NCBI RefSeq assembly: GCF_003258295.1
Contig: NZ_QKYN01000029.1
Span: 22,136 to 86,135, forward strand
DNA: 64,000 bases
Direction: 5' to 3'
From: Streptacidiphilus pinicola
GTDB taxonomy: Bacteria; Actinomycetota; Actinomycetes; Streptomycetales; Streptomycetaceae
Made by a program: the position numbers and the translations under genes. Each line of letters starts with the position of its first letter. Positions within the stretch are counted from its first letter, which is position 1. Below the pieces are notes generated by a model that saw nothing but the letters and a program-made list of their open reading frames with translations, was not told where the DNA came from and did not search any database. Of this stretch, positions 1-8,844 are shown piece by piece.

Positions 1-404
1 AACTGCACCCGACGTTCGGGCACGAGATGGTGCGCGGCATCGGCTTCCTCGGGGAGGCCCGGCAGGGCATCCTGCACCACCACGAACGGCTGGACGGCCG
101 CGGCTACCCGTCCGGGCTGGCGGGCGATCAGATCCCGGAGTTCGCCCGGGTGATCGCGGTCGCGGACGCCTTCGACTCGATGACCTCCACCCGCTCCTAC
201 CGGCGCGGCCGGCCGGTCGAGGAGGCGGTGACGGAACTGGAGCGCTGCGCGGGCAGCCAGTTCGACCCGACCATGGTCGCCGCCCTGATCCGCGCGGTAC
301 GGCGCCACGGCTGGCGCCCCGCCCAGCCCCGCCCGGGCGACGAGGCCGCGCCGGACCTCCCGCTGGGCATCCGCGAGCCGAGCCGCGCGGGCGTCGTGGG
401 ATGA
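1..404 (+). CDS. HD-GYP domain protein, C-terminal part (5' end outside window)
   Basis: The reading frame is open from the first bases, so only the C-terminal 133 residues are present. They hold the second half of an HD-GYP domain: the motif HHHERLDGRGYPSGL contains the HHE..DG.GYP signature, followed by the helix VIAVADAFDSMTS, typical of cyclic-di-GMP phosphodiesterases and relatives. The HD dyad must lie upstream. The stop overlaps the start of the next gene (ATGA), so the two are probably translationally coupled; the partner also carries an HD domain. Whether it degrades c-di-GMP cannot be judged without the N-terminus. Confidence 0.85.
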   Translation, partial: LHPTFGHEMVRGIGFLGEARQGILHHHERLDGRGYPSGLAGDQIPEFARVIAVADAFDSMTSTRSYRRGRPVEEAVTELERCAGSQFDPTMVAALIRAVRRHGWRPAQPRPGDEAAPDLPLGIREPSRAGVVG

Positions 405-1912
405 CCCCGGAGGACTCCGCCGGCTGCCGGGCCACCACCCCCCAGTCGGCCCAACCACCGCTGCCGCCCCAGCAGCGGCCGCAACCCGAGACGGACCAGC
501 CGCCTGTGCCCGCGCAGGGGGAGCCCGCGAGCGCAGCTCCCGCGGAGGCGACGGCTGGGCCCTCCGGCCGGCGTGAGCCCGCGCCGCGCCCTCGCGAGCG
601 GCACCTGCCGGGGCCGAGGCCCGGCGCCGGGTCCACCACCACCTTGGCGGGTCAGCCCCGGGAAGCCCCGGGCGGGCGGTGGCGGGGTGGCGTGGTGCAC
701 GTCGGGGCCACGTTGCTGGTGGTGGGTTCACTCGCGTGGGTGAGTGTGTTCGGGTTCGTCGAGCCGTGGATCGCGTTCGCGTTCGGGTTGTTCGTCGCCG
801 TCGGGGAGCTGGCGCGGACGCCGTTGCCCGGGGAGCGGGAGCAGGCGCCGCTCGGGGCGGCCGGGGCGCTGGCGTACGCGCTGCTCGGCAGTCTCGCCGG
901 GGCGCGGACACACCACGGCGTGGCGCAGGTGGTGCTGGTCTGCACCCTGGGAGCACTGATCGGCGCCGTTCCCTGCCTGGTCCGGCGCCGACGGGCGAAC
1001 TGGGGGTCGGTGTCGCGGCGGACCCTGAGCGTGGGCTTCGCGGCGCTGCTGTTCCAGCCGCTCTACAACAGCGGCGCGCTGCTGCGCTGCGGCCTGGAGC
1101 ACGGGCCCGGCTCCGCCGCGTACGTGGCGGTGTGCGCGCTGCTGTCGGCCGTCGTGGACGTGTCGCTGGCGGCGCTGCTCTCGGACGCGCCACTGCGGCG
1201 CGCGCTGCGGGACGAGGCGACGGCGCTGCTGCGGATCGGTTCGGCGGTCGCGGCCACCGGGGTGGTGATCGCCATCGCGGCGGGGGAGATCGGGCTGTGG
1301 GCGCTGCCGCTCTTCTCGGTGCCGCTGCTGCTGACCTTTGCCGGGTTCCGCCGCTACGCGGCGATCCGGGCGACGCAGCGGCAGACGATCGCGAGCCTGG
1401 CGCGGGCGACCGAGGTGGCGGGGTACACGCTGCCGGGCCACGCCCGCCGGGTCGCCGAGCTGGCCTGTCGGGTCGGCCGCGAACTGGGGCTGCCCGACCA
1501 GGAGTTGCTGCTGCTGGAGTACGCGGCGCTGATGCACGACATCGGCCAGCTCTCGCTGGTCGATCCGATCCCGGGCGGGGCGACCGCGCTGCTGGAGGAC
1601 GCCGAGCAGCGCCGGATCGGTCGGCTCGGCAGCGAGGTGATCCGCAGGACGGGGGTGCCGCCGCAGGTGGCCGAGATCGTGGTGCGCGCGGCGGAGCCGT
1701 ACCGCCGTGCGGACGGGCGGGTCGTCCTGGACCTGCCGGTCGCGGCGCGGATCGTCCGGGTGGTCAACGCCTACGACGACCTTGCCTGCGACGACCCGGG
1801 CCCAGCCCGGCGCGAGGAGGTGCTGACACAGTTGCGGGCGGGAACCGAGCGTGACTACGAGCCTGTTGTGGTGGAGGCGCTGGCCCGTGTCTGTCAACGG
1901 ATCTCCGGGTAG
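401..1912 (+). CDS. Membrane protein with C-terminal HD phosphohydrolase domain
   Basis: 503 residues. A Pro/Ala/Arg-rich N-terminus of about 95 residues precedes several hydrophobic helices (about residues 100-320), then an HD domain (about 325-500). The metal-binding HD dyad is in ALMHDIGQLSLVD, preceded by a first histidine in LPGHARRVAELA, and the domain ends with the helix VAARIVRVVNAYDDL. It lacks the GYP signature of its upstream neighbour, so it is an HD or degenerate HD-GYP protein. The ATG overlaps the upstream stop by four bases, indicating an operon. The low-complexity N-terminus leaves open that translation starts further inside. Substrate unknown. Confidence 0.75.
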   Translation: MTPEDSAGCRATTPQSAQPPLPPQQRPQPETDQPPVPAQGEPASAAPAEATAGPSGRREPAPRPRERHLPGPRPGAGSTTTLAGQPREAPGGRWRGGVVHVGATLLVVGSLAWVSVFGFVEPWIAFAFGLFVAVGELARTPLPGEREQAPLGAAGALAYALLGSLAGARTHHGVAQVVLVCTLGALIGAVPCLVRRRRANWGSVSRRTLSVGFAALLFQPLYNSGALLRCGLEHGPGSAAYVAVCALLSAVVDVSLAALLSDAPLRRALRDEATALLRIGSAVAATGVVIAIAAGEIGLWALPLFSVPLLLTFAGFRRYAAIRATQRQTIASLARATEVAGYTLPGHARRVAELACRVGRELGLPDQELLLLEYAALMHDIGQLSLVDPIPGGATALLEDAEQRRIGRLGSEVIRRTGVPPQVAEIVVRAAEPYRRADGRVVLDLPVAARIVRVVNAYDDLACDDPGPARREEVLTQLRAGTERDYEPVVVEALARVCQRISG

Positions 1913-2060
1913 GCAGCGGGCAGGGGGGTGCACGTGGTTGGATGCAGAGGCAGGGCCTTGCGGGTCCATGCGTCGACCTGTGGATGTGGCAACGCAACGT
2001 GTGCACGCCCCTGGCGTAGCGGGTACGCCGGGTGCTGGGACCGACAAGCGGCAGGCTGAG

Positions 2061-3023
2061 GTGAAGATCTTCAATCGAGCACGGCAGAGGCCGTCCGCCA
2101 GCTGGCGGCAGACCACCGACCGCGCCTTCACCCTCATCGGGGACGGTCGGTTGGACGACGCCGGCGCACTGCTGGTCCGTGCGACGGACCTGGAGCCCTG
2201 GCTCTCCGACTCGTGGTTCAACCTGGCGTTGCTGCACAAGTTCCGCCGGGACTGGGACCAGGCGCGCGCGGCGGGGCTGCGCGCGGTCGCGCTGTTGGAC
2301 CGCGGCAGCGGTGTCGGCGCACCCGACTGGTGGAACCTCGGCATCGCCGCGACGGCCCTGCAGGACTGGGCGCTGGCGCGCCGCGCCTGGCAGGCCTACG
2401 GCCTGCGCGTCCCGGCCGGGGACGGCCCGGTCGCCCTGGATCTGGGCACCACGCCGGTGCGGCTCTCGCCGGAGGGCGAGTCCGAGGTCGTGTGGGGCCG
2501 AAGACTGGACCCGGCGCGGGTCGAGGTGCTGAGCATCCCGCTGCCGTCCTCCGGGCGGCGCTGGGGCGAGGTGGTCCTGCACGACGGCTCCCCGCACGGT
2601 GAACGGGTCGCGGACGGGGTGCCCTTTCCCGTCTTCGACGAGATCGAGCTGTGGGCGCCGTCGCCCGTTCCGACGCACGTGGTGCTGCTGCAGGCGGCCA
2701 CGGAGGCGGACCGGGACGAGCTGGAGCGCCTGGTCTCCGAGGCCGGCTACGCGGCGGAGGACTGGACGTCCTCGGTGCGGCTGCTGTGCCGCGCCTGCTC
2801 GGAGAGCCGGATGACGGCCGACGACGGCCACAGCGGTGCGCACGACCCCCACGACGACGGCCCGCTGGGGCGGCTCAGTCACCACGCGCAGGGGGAGCTG
2901 TGGGTCCCCGAGCGCGAGTGCGGCCTGGCCGCGCCGGCCGGGCTGGTCCAGCAGCTGCTGGACCGCTGGGTCGCCCTGTCACCCGGGCGCCGGGCCTATC
3001 GGGACCTTGAGGAAGTCTGCTGA
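2061..3023 (+). CDS. Tetratricopeptide-repeat protein conserved next to def
   Basis: 320 residues from the GTG at 2061 (reads VKIFNRARQRPSASWRQ). The frame is open further upstream to an ATG at 1968, but conservation of this family as I remember it begins at the KIF start. Residues 15-110 are helical repeat-like (RAFTLIGDGRLDDAGALLVRA, then WFNLALLHKFRRDWDQARAAGLRA), matching TPR arrays. The C-terminal half is mixed alpha/beta with a CxxC-like pair (LLCRACSESR) and a late Cys. It is cytoplasmic, with no signal or membrane segment. It sits 63 bp upstream of peptide deformylase on the same strand, an arrangement I recall in other streptomycetes. Function unknown. Confidence 0.8.
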   Translation: MKIFNRARQRPSASWRQTTDRAFTLIGDGRLDDAGALLVRATDLEPWLSDSWFNLALLHKFRRDWDQARAAGLRAVALLDRGSGVGAPDWWNLGIAATALQDWALARRAWQAYGLRVPAGDGPVALDLGTTPVRLSPEGESEVVWGRRLDPARVEVLSIPLPSSGRRWGEVVLHDGSPHGERVADGVPFPVFDEIELWAPSPVPTHVVLLQAATEADRDELERLVSEAGYAAEDWTSSVRLLCRACSESRMTADDGHSGAHDPHDDGPLGRLSHHAQGELWVPERECGLAAPAGLVQQLLDRWVALSPGRRAYRDLEEVC

Positions 3024-3086
3024 CGTGCCACGTACCCTTTGACGCAGGACTGAGCGACCAGCTCGGGATTCGTTGAAGGCGAGAGC

Positions 3087-3686
3087 ATGTCGGAAGAGCA
3101 GTTGGAAGCGCCGCAGCAGGTGATCGGTGAGGAGCCGGACACCTCGCGCGGTACGGTGCGGCCGATCACGGTGGTCGGGAACCCGGTCCTGCACCACCCG
3201 TGTGCCCAGGTGACCGAGTTCGGCCCCGAGCTGCACGCGCTGATCGACGACATGTTCGTCAGCATGTACGCCGCCGAGGGCGTGGGGCTGGCCGCGAACC
3301 AGATCGGGGTCGGGCAGCGGGTCTTCGTCTACGACTGCCCGGACGACGACAACGTGCGCCACATCGGTGTCGTGGTGAACCCGGTGCTGGACGACCTGGA
3401 GCCGTCCCAGCGGAACCTGGACGACGGAAACGAGGGCTGCCTGTCCGTGCCGGGCGCCTACGCCGAGCTGCCGCGGCCGGACGTCGCCGTCGTGCGCGGC
3501 CAGGACAAGGACGGCAAGGACGTCGTGGTCGAGGGCACCGGCTTCTTCGCCCGCTGCCTGCAGCACGAGACGGACCACCTGAACGGCTACCTGTACATCG
3601 ACCGCCTCTCCAAGCGTGACCGCAAGGACGCGCTGCGTCAGATGGAGGAGAAGTCGCCGCGGTACCAGGTCGTGCCGAACGAGTGA
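3087..3686 (+). CDS. def: Peptide deformylase
   Basis: Removes the N-formyl group from nascent proteins. All three family motifs are present: [10 protein letters not shown] (motif 1), EGCLSVPG (motif 2, metal-binding Cys) and QHETDHLNG (motif 3, HExxH metal ligands and catalytic Glu). 199 residues, slightly longer than usual because of a 28-residue N-terminal extension ([18 protein letters not shown]...). The ATG at 3087 is preceded by GGCGAGAG. It follows the TPR gene and ends at a strong bidirectional hairpin shared with nrdB. Confidence 0.97.
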   Translation: MSEEQLEAPQQVIGEEPDTSRGTVRPITVVGNPVLHHPCAQVTEFGPELHALIDDMFVSMYAAEGVGLAANQIGVGQRVFVYDCPDDDNVRHIGVVVNPVLDDLEPSQRNLDDGNEGCLSVPGAYAELPRPDVAVVRGQDKDGKDVVVEGTGFFARCLQHETDHLNGYLYIDRLSKRDRKDALRQMEEKSPRYQVVPNE

Positions 3687-3693
3687 GTCAACC

Positions 3694-3733
3694 GAAGAGG
3701 CGCGTCCACCCGCACGGGTGAACGCGCCTCTTC
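3694..3733. terminator. Bidirectional terminator between def and nrdB
   Basis: Twelve-base perfect arms (GAAGAGGCGCGT at 3694-3705 and its complement at 3722-3733) continue after one mismatch into five more pairs around a GCAC loop. It lies exactly between the converging stop codons of def (3686) and nrdB (3741), so it can serve both transcripts. Confidence 0.9.
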
Positions 3734-3740
3734 TGCGTTC

Positions 3741-4769
3741 TTAGAAGTCGTCGTCGAAGGAGACGGAGCCCTCGACGGCGATCTGGTAGGCCGAGACCCG
3801 GCGCTCGAAGAAGTTCGTCAGCTCCTGGACGTTCTGCAGCTCCATGAAGGCGAACGGGTTCTCCGAGCCGTAGCGGATCGGCAGCCCGAGGCGGGCCAGG
3901 CGCTGGTCGGCGACGCACTCCAGGTACTGCCGCATCGACTCGGTGTTCATGCCGGGCAGGCCCTCGCCGCACAGGTCGCGGGCGAACTGGAGCTCGGCCT
4001 CGACGGCCTCCTCCAGCATGGCGGTCACCCGCTTGCCCAGCTCCTCGTCGAACAGGTCGGGCTCCTCGGCGCGGACGGTGTCGACGACGCGGAAGGCGAA
4101 GTCCATGTGCATGGACTCGTCGCGGAAGACCCAGTTGGTGCCGGTCGCCAGGCCGTGCAGCAGGCCGCGCGAGCGGAACCAGTACACGTAGGCGAAGGCG
4201 CCGTAGAAGAACAGGCCCTCGATGCACGCAGCGAAGCAGATCAGGTTGAGCAGGAAGCGCCGGCGGTCCTCCTTGGACTCCAGCGCGTCGATCTTCTCGA
4301 CGCTGTCCATCCAGCGGAAGCAGAACTGGGCCTTCTCGCGGATGGAGGGGATGCTCTCCACCGCGTCGAACGCGGCCGCGCGGTCCTCCGGGTCGGGCAG
4401 GTAGGTGTCCAGCAGCGTCAGGTAGAACTGGACGTGCACGGCCTCCTCGAAGAGCTGGCGCGACAGGTACAGGCGCGCCTCCGGGGAGTTGATGTGCTTG
4501 TAGAGGGTCAGCACCAGGTTGTTGGAGACGATCGAGTCGCCGGTCGCGAAGAACGCGACCAGGCGGCCGATCATGTGGCGCTCGCCCTCGCTGAGCTTGG
4601 CCAGGTCCGCGACGTCGGAGTGGAGGTCGACCTCCTCCACGGTCCAGGTGTTCTTGATGGCGTTGCGGTAGTGCTCGTAGAAGTCCGGGTAGCGCATCGG
4701 ACGGAGCGTCAGCTCGAAGCCCGGGTCCAGGATGTTCTTCTTCTTGGCGGTGCTGTCGGTGGCGGTCAT
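3741..4769 (-). CDS. nrdB: Class Ia ribonucleotide reductase, small (R2) subunit
   Basis: 342 residues. Carries the diiron ferritin-like fold: EEAVHVQFY supplies the Glu/His iron ligands with Tyr four residues after the His, the position of the radical tyrosine in E. coli R2. DESMHMDF gives the second Glu/His pair. The C-terminus (SVSFDDDF) is the acidic tail expected to dock on R1. The ATG overlaps the nrdA stop by one base (TAATG), so nrdA and nrdB are translationally coupled. In S. coelicolor an AraC-type gene, nrdS, belongs to this operon as I recall; here nrdB runs straight into the terminator shared with def, and no nrdS is present. Confidence 0.96.
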   Translation of the reverse strand: MTATDSTAKKKNILDPGFELTLRPMRYPDFYEHYRNAIKNTWTVEEVDLHSDVADLAKLSEGERHMIGRLVAFFATGDSIVSNNLVLTLYKHINSPEARLYLSRQLFEEAVHVQFYLTLLDTYLPDPEDRAAAFDAVESIPSIREKAQFCFRWMDSVEKIDALESKEDRRRFLLNLICFAACIEGLFFYGAFAYVYWFRSRGLLHGLATGTNWVFRDESMHMDFAFRVVDTVRAEEPDLFDEELGKRVTAMLEEAVEAELQFARDLCGEGLPGMNTESMRQYLECVADQRLARLGLPIRYGSENPFAFMELQNVQELTNFFERRVSAYQIAVEGSVSFDDDF

Positions 4770-7144
4770 TACTGGCAGGCCTCGCAGGACTCGGGGTTCT
4801 CCAGGGAGCAGGCGACGGCGTCCGCCTCCGTCACGACCTGGGCGGTGGCGGTGGTGGCCGCGCGGGCGATCCGGGTCGCCGGGCGCGAGCGCAGGTAGTA
4901 GGTGGTCTTCAGGCCGACCTTCCAGGCGTACGCGTACATCGAGCTGAGCTTGCCGATGGTGGGCGCGGCCATGAAGAGGTTCAGCGACTGGCTCTGGTCC
5001 AGGTACGGCATGCGGGCCGCGGCCAGGTCGATCAGCGCGCGCTGCGGGAGCTCCCAGGCGGTGCGGTAGAGGCGCTTGTACTCCTCCGGCAGGTCGGTGA
5101 TCTCCTGGGCGGAGCCGTTGCCCTCGCGCAGCTCCTCCCGGGTGATCGCGTTCCACAGGCCGAGCTTCTTCAGGTCCGCCACCAGGTACGGGTTGACCTG
5201 GAGGAACTCGCCCGAGAGCGTCTCGCGCTTGAAGAGGTTGGAGACCTGCGGCTCGATGCACTCGTAGACGCCGGCGATGGACGCGATGGTCGCGGTCGGG
5301 GCGACGGCGAGCAGCAGCGCGTTGCGCAGGCCGGTCTCCGCGACGCGGGCGCGCAGCGCCTCCCAGCGCTCGGGCCACTCGGTCGTCACGGCGAAGTGGT
5401 CGATGTGGAGCTGGCCGCGGGCGGCGCGGGTCTCCGCGTAGGCCTCGTGGCGGCCGAGGCGCTCGGCCAGCTCGCAGCTGGTCTCGTAGGCGGCCAGCAT
5501 GATCCGCTCGGAGATCTTCGTGGACACCGCCTTCGCCTCGGCGGAGTCGAACTCCAGGCGGAGCTTGAAGAAGACGTCCTGCAGGCCCATCATGCCCAGG
5601 CCCACCGGGCGCCAGCGGGAGTTGGACGTCCCGGCCTCGGGGGTCGGGTAGAAGTTGATGTCGATGACCCGGTCGAGGAAGGTCACCGCGGTGCGGACGG
5701 TCGCGTCGAGGCGCTCCCAGTCGATCTCGCCGTGTCCGTCCACGAACGCGCCGAGGTTGACCGAGCCGAGGTTGCAGACGGCCGTCTCGGAGTCGTCGGT
5801 GACCTCGAGGATCTCGGTGCACAGGTTGGAGGAGTGGACCGTGCGGCCGGGCAGCGCGGTCTGGTTGGCGGCGCGGTTGGAGGCGTCCTTGAAGGTCATC
5901 CAGCCGTTGCCGGTCTGCGCGAGGGTGCGCATCATCCGGGCGTAGAGGGTACGGGCCGGGATGGTGCGGACGGCCTTGCCGGCCTGCTCCGCCTTGACGT
6001 ACGCGGCGTCGAACTCGGCGCCCCACAGGTCGACCAGCTCGGGGACGTCGCCGGGGGAGAAGAGCGACCACTCGGTGTCGGCGTCGACGCGGCGCATGAA
6101 CTCGTCCGGGATCCAGTGCGCCAGGTTCAGGTTGTGCGTGCGGCGCGCCTCCTCGCCGGTGTTGTCGCGCAGTTCGAGGAACTCCTCGATGTCCGCGTGC
6201 CAGGTCTCCAGGTAGACGCAGGCCGCGCCCTTGCGCCGGCCGCCCTGGTTGACCGCCGCCACCGACGCGTCCAGCGTGCGCAGGAACGGGACGATGCCGT
6301 TGGACTGGCCGTTGGTGCCGCGGATCAGCGAACCGCGGGAGCGGACCCGGGAGTAGGACAGGCCGATGCCGCCGGCGTGCTTGGACAGGCGGGCGATCTG
6401 CGCGTAGCGGCTGTAGATCGAGTCCAGTTCGTCGAGCGGCGAGTCCAGCAGGTAGCAGGAGGACATCTGCGGGTGCCGGGTGCCGGAGTTGAACAGCGTC
6501 GGCGAGCTGGGCAGGTACTCCAGCCGGCTCATCAGCCGGTACAGCTCGGCGACCTCGGCCACGGACTTCGCGTCCCCGCCAACCTCGAGCCCACACGCCA
6601 CGCGCAGCATGAACTGCTGCGGGGTCTCGATGACCTGACGGGTGATCGGGTGGCGCAGGAGGTAGCGGGAGTACACCGTCCGCAGGCCGAAGTACTCGAA
6701 GCGGTCGTCGCCGTGCGGGTCGACGACGGCGTCGAGGGTGTCGGCGTGGGCGGCGACGAAGGCGGCGGTGGTGTCGCCGATCAGGCCCTCGCGGTGGCCG
6801 ACCGCCACGGAGGCGGCGAAGCAGGTCGCGCCCTGGCCGGCGGCCTCCTCGCGGATCTCCTCGGCCAGCAGGCGGGCCGCGAGGCGCGAGTACTGCGGGT
6901 CCTCGGCGATGAGCGCGGCGGCGGACTCCATGGCCAGGCCCCGCAGCTCCGCGTAGTCGGCCTTGGCGCTGCGTCCGCGCAGCGCGGCGGCGGCCACGCG
7001 GCCCGGGTCGACGGCGGGCAGGTCGGCGGAGCGCTCGGTCAGGGTGACCAGCAGCGCGGTGCCGGGGGCGTCCCTGCCGGCGTCGGATCCCCGGTCGGAT
7101 TCCCGAACAGGCTGGGGCAGGGTGGGGACGGCGGTGTCCGTCAT
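4769..7144 (-). CDS. nrdA: Class Ia ribonucleotide reductase, large (R1) subunit
   Basis: 791 residues from the ATG at 7144 (MTDTAVPTLPQ). Reduces ribonucleotides aerobically with NrdB. Visible features are FNSGTRHPQMSSCYLL (substrate-site Cys), SNLCTEILEV (thiyl-radical Cys), the R1 barrel stretch FYPTPEAGTSNSRW, and a C-terminal CEAC pair that re-reduces the active site. No clear ATP-cone motif is seen at the N-terminus. The frame is open further upstream, but that region is the riboswitch leader. Expression should be repressed by cobalamin through the riboswitch and by NrdR through the two boxes ahead of it. Confidence 0.95.
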   Translation of the reverse strand: MTDTAVPTLPQPVRESDRGSDAGRDAPGTALLVTLTERSADLPAVDPGRVAAAALRGRSAKADYAELRGLAMESAAALIAEDPQYSRLAARLLAEEIREEAAGQGATCFAASVAVGHREGLIGDTTAAFVAAHADTLDAVVDPHGDDRFEYFGLRTVYSRYLLRHPITRQVIETPQQFMLRVACGLEVGGDAKSVAEVAELYRLMSRLEYLPSSPTLFNSGTRHPQMSSCYLLDSPLDELDSIYSRYAQIARLSKHAGGIGLSYSRVRSRGSLIRGTNGQSNGIVPFLRTLDASVAAVNQGGRRKGAACVYLETWHADIEEFLELRDNTGEEARRTHNLNLAHWIPDEFMRRVDADTEWSLFSPGDVPELVDLWGAEFDAAYVKAEQAGKAVRTIPARTLYARMMRTLAQTGNGWMTFKDASNRAANQTALPGRTVHSSNLCTEILEVTDDSETAVCNLGSVNLGAFVDGHGEIDWERLDATVRTAVTFLDRVIDINFYPTPEAGTSNSRWRPVGLGMMGLQDVFFKLRLEFDSAEAKAVSTKISERIMLAAYETSCELAERLGRHEAYAETRAARGQLHIDHFAVTTEWPERWEALRARVAETGLRNALLLAVAPTATIASIAGVYECIEPQVSNLFKRETLSGEFLQVNPYLVADLKKLGLWNAITREELREGNGSAQEITDLPEEYKRLYRTAWELPQRALIDLAAARMPYLDQSQSLNLFMAAPTIGKLSSMYAYAWKVGLKTTYYLRSRPATRIARAATTATAQVVTEADAVACSLENPESCEACQ

Positions 7145-7289
7145 GTACGCGCACGCTCCTCGTTGGCGGCCGGTGGCTGAGGGTCGCTCAGCCGGATCGC
7201 GTGAGAAGGCAGGCGGGAACAGGGCAGCACGAGGCCAACCCGTCGGCCCACCCACGAGGCCCGGCGTTGCGGCGCCACGGCCGGGCAGG

Positions 7290-7408
7290 CCGGGGCGCGC
7301 TGACGGCAGGTCCTCGGACTTGCGGCAGGCCACCTGTGGTCTTGGCCGTGGCAGCCGCTCACCGTTGCGGGGCAGTTCCGGATTCACACCGGCTTCCCCT
7401 GCGTCGAC
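7290..7408 (-). ncRNA. Cobalamin (AdoCbl) riboswitch in the nrdAB leader
   Basis: On the minus strand the leader reads through the conserved aptamer elements in order: GGTGTGAATCCGG, then CCCCGCAACGGTGA, then the B12 box AAGTCCGAGGACCTGCC (7305-7321). The aptamer lies about 145 bases ahead of the nrdA ATG, and the intervening GC-rich inverted repeats (around 7225-7280) could form the expression platform. It is known in streptomycetes that B12 turns down the class Ia enzyme so that the B12-dependent class II enzyme (NrdJ) is used. The exact edges are approximate. Confidence 0.93.
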
Positions 7409-7418
7409 AGCGAGCATG

Positions 7419-7465
7419 AGCATACATCTAGTGGCGAGTGCGTCGTGCAGCACCAGATGTTGTGT
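7419..7465 (-). promoter_or_regulatory. Tandem NrdR boxes upstream of nrdA
   Basis: Two 16-base elements on the minus strand resemble the NrdR consensus ACACWACWTATWGTGT: ACACAACATCTGGTGC (7450-7465, 13 of 16) and CCACTAGATGTATGCT (7419-7434, 10 of 16). Their starts are 31 bases apart, the three-turn spacing known for NrdR pairs. They lie just upstream of the riboswitch 5' end, where the promoter must be. NrdR itself is not in this window. Confidence 0.75.
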
Positions 7466-7519
7466 CGCGGATCGACTCGTTCGAGTGACCGTTCGATCAC
7501 GCGCGCAGCCGACGGGGCG

Positions 7520-8035
7520 TCAGCCGACGGCGCTCCGGAGCTCCAGCGCGTAGGTGACGAGGTCGATGCCGGGGACGGGCGACCAGTCGCGATCGGGGGT
7601 GCGGACGAAGCCCAGGCGCTCGTAGATCCGGTGAGCGTGGGTCATGCCCGGCTGGGTGGACATGACGATCCGGGTGAGCCCGAGCTCGGCGGCGCGGGCG
7701 ATGACCGCACGGACCATCAGCTCCCCGATGCCGCGTCCGCGCGCCGCCGGGTCGGGCGCGACGGCGAGCATCCGGAACTCGCCCTCGTGCCCCTCGGCGA
7801 TGTCGGCGTAGGGGGAACCGGGCGCGGCGAAGGTGACCGAGCCGAGCACCGCCCCCGTCTCCTCGTCGACGGCGACAAGCAGCTCCGCCTTCTCGGCCCG
7901 GTCCGCCGGGTCGCGCAGCAGCTTGGCGTAGTCGGCCTCGCGGCCGATGTGGCCGTCCGCGATGAAGGCCTCGGCCACGAGGTGACCTGCGGCGTCGTAC
8001 TCGGAGGGAAGGGCGGGGCGGACGACGATGCTCAT
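7520..8035 (-). CDS. GNAT-family N-acetyltransferase
   Basis: 171 residues starting at ATG 8035 (MSIVVRPALP). The acetyl-CoA binding core is clear: FRMLAVAPDPAARGRGIGE carries the R-x-x-G-x-G/A loop of motif A, followed by the AHRIYERLGFVR helix and strand of motif B. Cytoplasmic, single domain, of usual length. It is monocistronic: the nrdA promoter region lies on one side and a divergent secreted-protein gene on the other. Substrate not predictable. Confidence 0.88.
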   Translation of the reverse strand: MSIVVRPALPSEYDAAGHLVAEAFIADGHIGREADYAKLLRDPADRAEKAELLVAVDEETGAVLGSVTFAAPGSPYADIAEGHEGEFRMLAVAPDPAARGRGIGELMVRAVIARAAELGLTRIVMSTQPGMTHAHRIYERLGFVRTPDRDWSPVPGIDLVTYALELRSAVG

Positions 8036-8123
8036 CCTTGAAGTCTGCACGATCCCCGTCCGGGGTCCGTGCGGGGGTCGCCGGAAGGCGCGACCGAGCG
8101 TCACGTGCCATGGTCGTTGAGTG

Positions 8124-8783
8124 ATGAACTGGCGACACATCAGGAGCACCGGGCCGGCGGCCGCGGCGATATGCGCGGCGATCGCAGTGGCCGGATCGAT
8201 CGCGCTGCCGACCGCCGCGTCCGCGGCGAGCCCGGCCCATCGGACGCGCACGGCGGCAAGACAGGCGGCCGCCCCCGCCGCGCAGCCGCCGAAGGCCTGT
8301 CCGGGCGCGACCAGGTCCAACCCGGTGGCGGTGACCCTGCGCGGGGTCCGCTCCGCGTACGCGGCGGGCGGGCGTTGGTCGACGCTGCGGCTCAGCCTGC
8401 ACAACGGCACCCGCGCGGTCTGCGGGCAGCTGCGGCCCGTCCTCGTCTACGGCGCGCGCAACCGCACGCTGCGCCCGGACGCTGTGCGGCTGCAGACGCG
8501 GATCGGCGGGCACTGGCGGTCCGTCACGCTGAACGCGGCGCTCGGCGAGCTGGCCGGCACGGTCGGGCCGACGAACGGCCTGCGGCTGGCTCCGGGCCGG
8601 ACCGTCATGCTCACGGTCCGGATGCGGCTGGCCGCCGGCGCGCCGCGCGGTGAGTGGCTCTCGCTCGCGGTGGCCTACGCGCCGCTGCAGAGCAAGGGCA
8701 CCACGGTGACCTGGCCGGTCGGGGTGACCAATCCGGCGTACTTCCGGGTGGTCGGCGGCCGGGGCGCGGCGCGGGCCACATAG
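8124..8783 (+). CDS. Secreted hypothetical protein
   Basis: 219 residues. An Arg-containing N-terminus is followed by a hydrophobic core (AAAAICAAIAVAGSIAL) and an AASA-A cleavage region around residue 36, a good Sec signal peptide. The mature part starts with an Ala/Arg-rich linker, then a beta-rich domain with two Cys (ACPG and AVCGQL) that could form a disulfide. It looks like an Ig-like secreted domain of the type seen in small Streptomyces exoproteins. GTG at 8121 immediately precedes the ATG and is an alternative start. No function assigned. Confidence 0.65.
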   Translation: MNWRHIRSTGPAAAAICAAIAVAGSIALPTAASAASPAHRTRTAARQAAAPAAQPPKACPGATRSNPVAVTLRGVRSAYAAGGRWSTLRLSLHNGTRAVCGQLRPVLVYGARNRTLRPDAVRLQTRIGGHWRSVTLNAALGELAGTVGPTNGLRLAPGRTVMLTVRMRLAAGAPRGEWLSLAVAYAPLQSKGTTVTWPVGVTNPAYFRVVGGRGAARAT

Positions 8784-8844
8784 TTTCCACAAAGCCGCTG
8801 CCTACCGTGCGAGACGTCCCGACGGGCGAGCGCGGAGGCACGGC

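Noticed and set aside
728..2344. A 538-codon minus-strand frame over the HD and TPR genes
   Set aside because: Low-complexity translation, no recognisable domain, and covers conserved plus-strand genes.
3741..7154. nrdA and nrdB as one fused reading frame
   Set aside because: A long minus-strand frame is open through both, but its nrdA part is the wrong frame. The real nrdA ends in TAATG at 4769, giving two separate coupled genes.
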